Part shown: positions 58,641-64,000 of the stretch, in pieces
How the letters are laid out: every line of letters begins with the position of its first letter
How positions within the stretch are numbered: the first letter of the stretch is position 1
NCBI RefSeq assembly: GCF_000717275.1
Contig: NZ_JNYV01000002.1
Span: 744,001-808,000 of the forward strand
Reading direction: 5' to 3'
Length of the DNA stretch: 64,000 nucleotides
DNA from: Kitasatospora arboriphila
GTDB taxonomy: Bacteria; Actinomycetota; Actinomycetes; Mycobacteriales; Mycobacteriaceae
Translations under genes and position numbers: made by a program
Notes under the pieces: model-generated
Told to the model about the DNA's origin: nothing
The model's input: only the letters and a program-made list of their open reading frames with translations
The model's database searches: none

Positions 58641-59849
58641 GTGACAGCGACTACCGGGCAGATCTTCAGACGCCGCCTCTGGACCACCGGAGCGGTGGCG
58701 TTGAGCGTGTTCTGCACGGTGATGACGGCCGGCATCTCGGGCGACTCGGGGACGATTCCCGTGTGGAACCTGGTGATCGGCATGCTGCTCAATTTTGCAG
58801 CCGCAGCCGCACTGGTCTGGCGTCACGAGCACCCGATCGCGGTGTTGGCTGCCGCCGTCGCCGGGCCGTTGTTCTTCTGCACTGACGCCACCGCTGCACT
58901 GATCGCGTTGTACGCGGTCGCCCAGGCCGAGCGCGGCATCCGACTCGCGATATCGGCTGCTGTCGTCTACATGGCATGCGGCATCTCGTTGACCTACGAT
59001 GCGCATCGAACCCGCGACAATTCGGTGCTGACGATCGGGTCACCGCAAGTACCCGACGATGTGCCAAAGCCCGAATGGGATGTACCGCTGTGGATCCCGT
59101 GGATCGTCGCGGCCGCGCTGGTGGCGATCGTCGTGGTGGTCGCGTTGTTGCGGCACACCCAGTTCGAGCTGGCTCGCGCCGAGATCAGTCGCGATCGCGC
59201 AACCAAGCAGACCGATGCCATGCGCGACGAGATGATCCGCGCAGAGGAACGAACACGCATCGCGCGCGACATGCACGACACCCTGGCCGCGAGTCTGAGT
59301 CGAATCTCGCTTCTCGCGGGTGCGGTTCAGGTGGGAGGCACGGACAACCCCGAGAAGATTGCCAATACCGCGTCGATGATTCGGGCAACCGCGCACGAAG
59401 GGCTCGACGAACTCAAAAGTATCGTCGGGGTGCTGCGAGGTTCAGCCCCGCGGGAAACTGGCCATCAGGGCATCGATGGGATCGCCGATCTGGTGCAGTC
59501 AGCACGAGCTGCAGGCTTGCACACAACACTTTTCACCGACGTGTCGCCAGGTGACGTAGGCGCCGCCTCCGGGCACGTCACCTATCGGGTTGTACAGGAG
59601 GCGCTGACCAACGCACAGAAGTATGCGGGCGATCAGACGGTCCACATCGGGATCACCGGGGCCCACGAGCACGGGATCCGGATCGGTGTGCGTAATACCC
59701 TCAGTACACAACCGCCCGCGGTGCCACGGGGGTCGCACATGGGCTTACGTGGACTTGCCGAACAGGTGCACAACGTCGGCGGTACGTTCAACGCAGGCAT
59801 CGTCGGCACCGACTTCATCGTCAACTGCTGGGTGCCCTGGTACGCGTGA
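58641..59849 (+). CDS. Sensor histidine kinase, NarL-type partner
   Basis: About 402 residues. The N-terminal half has four to five membrane helices and a short external loop; a last helix near residue 165 leads to a coiled segment, then the HisKA_3 dimerisation motif with phospho-acceptor His212 in RDMHDTLAASL and the ATPase domain with the N-box VQEALTNAQKYA and GLRGLAEQV. This is a NarL-type kinase. The start is uncertain: the frame is open to 58455, and GTG 58641 begins a normal-looking N-terminus. The partner regulator is 59 bp downstream. The stimulus is unknown; membrane location suggests envelope sensing. Confidence 0.85.
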   Translation: MTATTGQIFRRRLWTTGAVALSVFCTVMTAGISGDSGTIPVWNLVIGMLLNFAAAAALVWRHEHPIAVLAAAVAGPLFFCTDATAALIALYAVAQAERGIRLAISAAVVYMACGISLTYDAHRTRDNSVLTIGSPQVPDDVPKPEWDVPLWIPWIVAAALVAIVVVVALLRHTQFELARAEISRDRATKQTDAMRDEMIRAEERTRIARDMHDTLAASLSRISLLAGAVQVGGTDNPEKIANTASMIRATAHEGLDELKSIVGVLRGSAPRETGHQGIDGIADLVQSARAAGLHTTLFTDVSPGDVGAASGHVTYRVVQEALTNAQKYAGDQTVHIGITGAHEHGIRIGVRNTLSTQPPAVPRGSHMGLRGLAEQVHNVGGTFNAGIVGTDFIVNCWVPWYA

Positions 59850-59908
59850 ATCGCATGGCTACACGGTGCTTCTCGATGTCGGTATGACGCAATACGCTAT
59901 GAATCATC

Positions 59909-60562
59909 ATGACCACAGCTACCCTGATCACGGTGCTGATCGCCGACGACGACCCGTTCGTTCGCCGTGGGGTCACAGACATCTTCGCCGCCACCGACGA
60001 CATCGTCGTGATCGCCGATGTCGAGGACGGTGACCAAGTGGCCGCTGCGGTCCAGGCGCGCAGACCCCACGTTGTACTGATGGATCTGAAGATGCGAAGG
60101 GTCGGTGGACTGGTTGCGACCCGCGAGCTGATGAAGATGCCGAACCCGCCGCGAGTCATTGCGATGACTGCCATGGACGTCGATGACCTTGTTGTGCAAG
60201 CTGTCTCAGCCGGTGCACATAGTTTCTTGAGCAAAGACGAGGCGCCTGAGACGTTTCAGCAGTCGGTTCGCGCGGTCGCGGCGGGTAATACGCTCTTCAG
60301 TGCCGATTCGCTCAGGCGGATAGTGGAGAGCAGGCCGCCTGAACATCTCGCTTCACCAACCGAGATTGCGATGCTCAGCTCCCGCGAGCGTGAAGTGTTA
60401 CGCGCGCTCGCCGGCGGGGCGTCCAACGCGACCATCGCCTCCGCACTCTTCCTCAGCGAGACGACGGTGAAGACCCACATCTCGTCGGTCTTCACCAAGC
60501 TCGGGACCCGCAATCGGGTTGAAGCTGCGCTCGTCGCATTCCGCGCCGGCCTCGTCGCGTAA
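59909..60562 (+). CDS. Response regulator, NarL/FixJ family
   Basis: A 217-residue two-domain regulator. The receiver domain (about 7-125) has the acidic pocket IADDDPFVRR, phospho-acceptor Asp59 in VVLMDLKM, the conserved Thr/Ser of AMTAMD and the Lys of FLSKDE. The LuxR-type helix-turn-helix (about 150-212) reads LSSREREVLRALAGGASNAT (20 residues) and SETTVKTHISSVFTKLGTRN (20 residues). It pairs with the upstream histidine kinase. DNA targets are not visible in the window. It ends next to a large hairpin shared with a convergent gene. Confidence 0.93.
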   Translation: MTTATLITVLIADDDPFVRRGVTDIFAATDDIVVIADVEDGDQVAAAVQARRPHVVLMDLKMRRVGGLVATRELMKMPNPPRVIAMTAMDVDDLVVQAVSAGAHSFLSKDEAPETFQQSVRAVAAGNTLFSADSLRRIVESRPPEHLASPTEIAMLSSREREVLRALAGGASNATIASALFLSETTVKTHISSVFTKLGTRNRVEAALVAFRAGLVA

Positions 60563-60566
60563 CCCC

Positions 60567-60633
60567 CCCGATCTTGGTGGGAAATGGTGAGGTCCACCTG
60601 GGCTTATGCTCGCCCGAACCCACCAAGATCGGG
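60567..60633. terminator. Bidirectional hairpin with CCCGATCTTGGTGGG arms
   Basis: Perfect 15-bp arms CCCGATCTTGGTGGG (60567-60581) and its complement (60619-60633) enclose a 37-nt loop between the convergent response-regulator and F420-oxidoreductase genes. No T-run. It is probably a bidirectional terminator and shares its arm with the element at 57728. Confidence 0.65.
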
Positions 60634-60641
60634 AAGCTGGG

Positions 60642-61520
60642 TCAGCCGTTGACCTTGCTGATCACCGAGTCGGCGAACATGTTGAGGTTGTCGATCTTCT
60701 TCTGGAGCGGTTCGGTGTCGTCGCCGGTGATGTAAGGAATCCGGAAGCCGACGATGACATCGGTGATGCCTTTGTCCTCGAGGCGTTTACAGCCGTCGGG
60801 TGTGTACGCGTCGTAGGAGATGACGTGGATCTCGAAGGGGTCGTTTAGCTTGCCTTCGGCCTTGCGGATGTCGTGGATCTTGTCGAGCAGGGCGTCGAGT
60901 TCCTCGGGCGGGCCGCCGCCGTGCATCCAGCCGTCGCCGCGGATCACGGCGCGCTTGAGTGCCAGATCTGCGTGACCGCCGACGAGTAGTGGGATCGGTT
61001 TGGTCGGCGCCGGGTTCATCTTGATCTTCGGGATGTCGTAGAACTCTCCGTGGAACTCAAAGTACTCGCCGGTGCTGAGCCCGCGGATGATGTCCATGCA
61101 CTCGTTCATCCGTTTGCCACGACGCTTGTAGTCCACGCCCATGATGTCGTAGTCCTCGGCCCACGGGCTGGTACCGACACCCAGAGCGAACCGGTTGTTC
61201 GTGAGTACGGCCACCGACATCGCCTGCTTCGCAACCAGTGCGGGGGGACGGATCGGCAGTTTCAGCACAAACGGGTTGAATCGGATCTTCTCGGTGACCG
61301 CGCCCATGGCTGCCGCCATCACGAAGGTCTCGATGAAGGCCTTGCCCTCGAGGAACTCCCGACTGCCGTCTTCGGTGTACGGATACGTCGAGTCCGACTC
61401 CTCCGGGTAGGCGATGGAGTCGGGGATGGTGAACCCCTCGTACCCGGCAGCCTCGGCCGCTTGAGCCAGCGGCAGGTAGTAGCTGGGATCTGTCATCGCC
61501 TCGGCGAATGTGAACCGCAT
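60642..61520 (-). CDS. LLM-class F420-dependent oxidoreductase (3)
   Basis: A 292-residue luciferase-like oxidoreductase. Features are MRFTFAEAMTDPSYYLPLAQ at the start, FTIPDSIAYPEESDSTYPY, KIRFNPFVLKLPIRPPALVA (20 residues), ALGVGTSPWAEDYDIMG and LLVGGHADLALKRA. The compact C-terminus lacks the extra helices of G6PDH-like members, so it belongs to a different subgroup from the other two LLM enzymes in the window. F420 use is inferred and the substrate unknown. A strong AGGAGG box lies upstream of the ATG. It is a single gene, not obviously in an operon. Confidence 0.87.
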   Translation of the reverse strand: MRFTFAEAMTDPSYYLPLAQAAEAAGYEGFTIPDSIAYPEESDSTYPYTEDGSREFLEGKAFIETFVMAAAMGAVTEKIRFNPFVLKLPIRPPALVAKQAMSVAVLTNNRFALGVGTSPWAEDYDIMGVDYKRRGKRMNECMDIIRGLSTGEYFEFHGEFYDIPKIKMNPAPTKPIPLLVGGHADLALKRAVIRGDGWMHGGGPPEELDALLDKIHDIRKAEGKLNDPFEIHVISYDAYTPDGCKRLEDKGITDVIVGFRIPYITGDDTEPLQKKIDNLNMFADSVISKVNG

Positions 61521-61648
61521 GATCCTCCTAGATGTGTTCCCTGGGCCTGGTCGAGCCAGACCCGTCTCAGTTCAGTAGAACACGTTCTAGTTTGACTTGG
61601 GAACGATTCGGTAGCAGTCGGCGGTGGCCCGTATCGAGACCGCTCGGA

Positions 61649-62587
61649 TCAGGGTCGCGAGAACCGCTCTCGACGGCCCAGCGACTGCAGACGCAGCCAC
61701 TCCCGGAAGCCGGCCAGATCCCGTTGCTGCACAAGGAAATACCAACCGAACCGGGCGTATTCCTGCACCAGCAGCTTGCGCATACCGGGCCGGCTCATCA
61801 GATAGCCGCGATTGCGGTAGGTGAAGAATCGCTTGGTGTCGTTGTCGGGGTACTGGGTGTGCATCCGCCCACCCATGATCGGCCGGAACTCGTCCGTGCC
61901 GTCCGGATGGAGATAGGCCGTGGTGAGGCAGGTGCCGAAGTCGAGACCCGACCGCACTAGTCGGCGGTGCATCTCCACCTCGTCGCCGCGGACGAACAGG
62001 CGCAGGTCGGGGACCCCGACGGCCTCGATGGCCGATGCGGAGAACAGTGCGCCGTTCATCAGTGAGGCGATGCCGGGCAGAAGGTCGGAGGTCTCGTCCC
62101 CGGCGAACAGTTCGGATCGCTTGCGACGCCACACCAGTCCACGTCGCAGCGGGAATGCCAGCGTGTCAGGGTCGCTGATGTTGCACACCACCGGCGACAC
62201 CTCGGAAAGCTGATGCGTGACAGCGCATTCGAGCAGTGTGCCGAGAACGTCGCTGCCTTCGGGTCTGCCGTCGTCGTCTGCGCACCACACCCAGTCGGCG
62301 CCCAGTGACAGTGCGTGCAGCATGCCGAGCGCAAATCCGCCGGCGCCGCCGAGGTTGTGCTTCGACCCGATGTAGGTGGTGGGAATGCTCTGCGCGGCAA
62401 CAAGTTCGGCGACCGCGGGTTCGTCGGCGTTGTCGACGACGATGAGGTGGTCGACGGGCCGACTCTGATTGGTCAGCACTTCGAGCGATTGCCGCAGCAG
62501 CTCGAGGCGACGGTGGGTGACCACCACGCCGATCACACGGTCCGCGGTCTGCGCGCCACCCGAGGGGGCCGCGGCGGGCTCAGCCAT
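61649..62587 (-). CDS. glfT1: Galactofuranosyltransferase GlfT1
   Basis: A 312-residue GT2-family enzyme that adds the first two galactofuranose units to the decaprenyl-linked Rha-GlcNAc primer. The N-terminus has VIGVVVTHRR, LIVVDNAD, and the metal/donor triad DDD (residues 104-106) in WCADDDGRPE, followed by MNGALFS and FVRGDEVEMHRRL, the acceptor/catalytic block. The ATG at 62587 overlaps the upstream ABC ATPase gene by 8 bp, and the frame is open a little further. Gene order permease-ATPase-glfT1 recalls Rv3783/Rv3781/Rv3782. Cytosolic face of the membrane. Confidence 0.93.
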   Translation of the reverse strand: MAEPAAAPSGGAQTADRVIGVVVTHRRLELLRQSLEVLTNQSRPVDHLIVVDNADEPAVAELVAAQSIPTTYIGSKHNLGGAGGFALGMLHALSLGADWVWCADDDGRPEGSDVLGTLLECAVTHQLSEVSPVVCNISDPDTLAFPLRRGLVWRRKRSELFAGDETSDLLPGIASLMNGALFSASAIEAVGVPDLRLFVRGDEVEMHRRLVRSGLDFGTCLTTAYLHPDGTDEFRPIMGGRMHTQYPDNDTKRFFTYRNRGYLMSRPGMRKLLVQEYARFGWYFLVQQRDLAGFREWLRLQSLGRRERFSRP

Positions 62588-63377
62588 CCTTTTCGACCTC
62601 GGCCAAGACTTCACGCACGTGGCGCGCGGCCTCCGGTCCTTCGTAGGCGTGCACCACTTCCTCGATCCCGCCGTCCATCCGGATCGCGCCGTGGTCGATC
62701 CAGAGGGCGCGGTCGCAGAGTTGCGCGAGGAACTCGTTGGAGTGACTGGCGAACACCAGGATGCCGGACCGTTTGACCAGCTCCTGCAGGCGGATGCGTG
62801 CCTTTTTCATGAACTCCGCGTCGACGGCACCGATACCTTCGTCGAGGATGAGGATCTCGGGATCGATCGAGGTGACCACCCCGAGCGCCACGCGCACGCG
62901 CATACCGGTGGAGTAGGTGCGCAGCGGCATCGACAGGTAGTCACCCAGTTCGGTGAACTCGGCGATGTCGTCCATCTTTCGGAGCATCTCGCGGCGGCTC
63001 ATGCCGAGGAACATGCCCCGGATGACGATGTTCTCGTAGCCGGAGATCTCGGGATCCATGCCGACGCCGAGGTCGAACACCGGTGCCACCCGACCCTTGA
63101 TGCTGCATGCACCGCGAGTGGGTTCATAGATCCCCGACAGCAGGCGCAGCAGGGTAGATTTGCCGGCACCGTTGTGCCCCACGAGTCCGATGCGATCACC
63201 GTGTTCGAGGTGCAGATTGATCTGCTTGAGTGCCTCGACCACGACGACGTTTGAGTCGTTGGCGCCGATCACGCCGCCGGCGCGGCCGAGCACCGATTTC
63301 TTGATGGACCGGGTCTTGGCGTCGAAGATCGGGAAATCGACGCAGGCGTCCCAGGTATCGACTCGAACTGAACTCAT
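62580..63377 (-). CDS. ABC transporter ATPase for galactan export (Wzt/RfbE-like)
   Basis: A 265-residue ABC ATPase of the polysaccharide-export (ABC-2, Wzt) type. Motifs are Walker A GHNGAGKST, the signature helix YSTGMRVRVALG, Walker B EILILDEGIGAVD and the switch His in FASHSN. The N-terminal IFDAKTRSIKK segment, before the nucleotide fold, is typical of Wzt/TagH proteins, and no extended carbohydrate-binding C-domain is present. With the permease it should flip lipid-linked galactan (Rv3781 equivalent). The ATG at 63377 is used; it is 4 bp after the permease stop. Membrane-associated. Confidence 0.93.
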   Translation of the reverse strand: MSSVRVDTWDACVDFPIFDAKTRSIKKSVLGRAGGVIGANDSNVVVVEALKQINLHLEHGDRIGLVGHNGAGKSTLLRLLSGIYEPTRGACSIKGRVAPVFDLGVGMDPEISGYENIVIRGMFLGMSRREMLRKMDDIAEFTELGDYLSMPLRTYSTGMRVRVALGVVTSIDPEILILDEGIGAVDAEFMKKARIRLQELVKRSGILVFASHSNEFLAQLCDRALWIDHGAIRMDGGIEEVVHAYEGPEAARHVREVLAEVEKDG

Positions 63378-63381
63378 GACC

Positions 63382-64000
63382 TCACACCCAATACGCAACG
63401 CGAGCACGGTAATTACGCAGCACCATCAACGCCACTGCCCAGCCGCCGATCGTGCAGGCGATGACGATCAGCCAGTGGTAGAGCGCCACCGACTCGCCCA
63501 GCAGCGGACCGCGGGTGATCTCGAGGTAGTGGTACATCGGATTGATCTGGACCAGCTTGACCCGGCTGGAATCGGCCCCGACATTCTTCTCGAGATCGGT
63601 GGCACTCCAGATGATCGGCGTCATGAAGAAGACCAGTTGCACTGCGGTGGCCAGTAATTGGCCGATGTCGCGGAACCGCGTGGACAGAATGCCGAACACG
63701 ATGGACACCCACACGGCGTTGAGTACAAGCAGTGCGATGCCGGGGATGACAAACACCACGGTCCAGTTCACCGGCTGCGGGAAGATGATCAGCAACACCG
63801 CATACAGCGGGATGTTGTGCGCGAATATGATCAGCTGCCGCCAGGTGAGGCGGTACACGTGCACGCTCAGCGGGGCAGGGATCTGTTTGATCAGCCCCTC
63901 GTTGGTGGTGAAGAGCTCGGCACCCTCGAGGATCGATCCGGAGATGAAACCCCAGAAGATGAACCCGAGCATGACGTACGGCAGGAACGTGTCGATCTCG
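63382..64000 (-). CDS. ABC transporter permease for galactan export (Wzm/RfbD-like), 5' end outside window
   Basis: Partial gene: 206 codons are visible and translation continues past the right edge (IDTFLPYVMLGFIFWGF). It is an ABC-2-type polysaccharide permease. The visible part has about five helices, the cytoplasmic loop with RFRDIGQLLATAVQ and the diagnostic FFMTPIIWSATDL region, and the C-terminus YRARVAYWV. It resembles Rv3783, the membrane half of the galactan flippase. It precedes the ATPase by 4 bp. The true N-terminus (about 70 more residues by family length) lies beyond the window. Confidence 0.9.
   Translation of the reverse strand, partial: EIDTFLPYVMLGFIFWGFISGSILEGAELFTTNEGLIKQIPAPLSVHVYRLTWRQLIIFAHNIPLYAVLLIIFPQPVNWTVVFVIPGIALLVLNAVWVSIVFGILSTRFRDIGQLLATAVQLVFFMTPIIWSATDLEKNVGADSSRVKLVQINPMYHYLEITRGPLLGESVALYHWLIVIACTIGGWAVALMVLRNYRARVAYWV

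Overview
The window is a high-GC chromosome segment from a mycolic-acid-containing actinobacterium (Mycobacteriales). Gordonia or a close relative is the best guess. The reason is that it carries almost the whole conserved cell-wall core of this order: UDP-galactopyranose mutase, both galactofuranosyltransferases, the decaprenyl-phospho-arabinose pathway (ubiA, a PAP2 phosphatase, dprE1, dprE2), the arabinosyltransferases aftA, aftB and embCAB, two antigen-85-type mycolyltransferases, a Rv3802-like cutinase, and the mycolate condensation operon fadD32-pks13-accD4. The genus assignment is inference from family content. No rRNA, tRNA, CRISPR array or insertion sequence was seen.

Layout. 1-3.5 kb: two tandem acidic calcium-motif repeat proteins, an MBL hydrolase, a PimC-like mannosyltransferase and a small membrane protein. 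3.7-8.7 kb: an IniA/IniC-like dynamin pair, an ECF sigma factor overlapping an NTF2-like gene, and another acidic protein. 8.8-15.5 kb (+): glf-glfT2-PAP2-ubiA-aftB, a tightly overlapping galactan/arabinan operon. 15.9-20.7 kb (+): two secreted mycolyltransferases (the second with LGFP repeats), a DUF732-like lipoprotein and the cutinase. 20.8-30.9 kb (+): an F420-type oxidoreductase, then fadD32-pks13-accD4. 30.9-31.9 kb: a repeat-rich island around a small membrane-protein gene. 31.9-42.0 kb (-): embC-embA-embB, divergent from aroQ. 42.8-45.3 kb (+): a PAP2_3 phosphatase coupled to an unassigned polytopic membrane protein. 45.3-49.5 kb (-): dprE1-dprE2-aftA. 49.5-57.7 kb: an accessory stretch (SDR, minisatellite, FAD oxidoreductase, frameshifted DUF4259 gene, F420 enzyme, wax-ester synthase, MetV/MetF-like fusion, methyltransferase) ending in a GtrA-family gene. 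57.8-61.5 kb: DUF4352-like protein, two-component system, third F420 enzyme. 61.6-64.0 kb (-): glfT1 with the Wzt/Wzm-type galactan exporter; the permease gene runs off the window.

How it works together. Glf makes UDP-Galf. GlfT1 and GlfT2 build the galactan on its lipid carrier and the Wzm/Wzt exporter flips it. UbiA, the PAP2 phosphatase and DprE1/DprE2 make decaprenyl-phospho-arabinose. AftA, EmbA/B/C and AftB add the arabinan. FadD32, Pks13 and AccD4 make the mycolate precursor, and the antigen-85 enzymes load mycolates onto arabinan or trehalose.

The most notable non-textbook features are: tandem duplications of gene ends that include the stop codon (ubiA, embB and the 43.7-45.3 kb gene); a nested-hairpin repeat downstream of embB; a non-canonical ethambutol region in EmbB; the unassigned PAP2_3/membrane-protein pair; a DUF4259 gene with compensating frameshifts; and a MetV/MetF-like fusion coupled to a methyltransferase.
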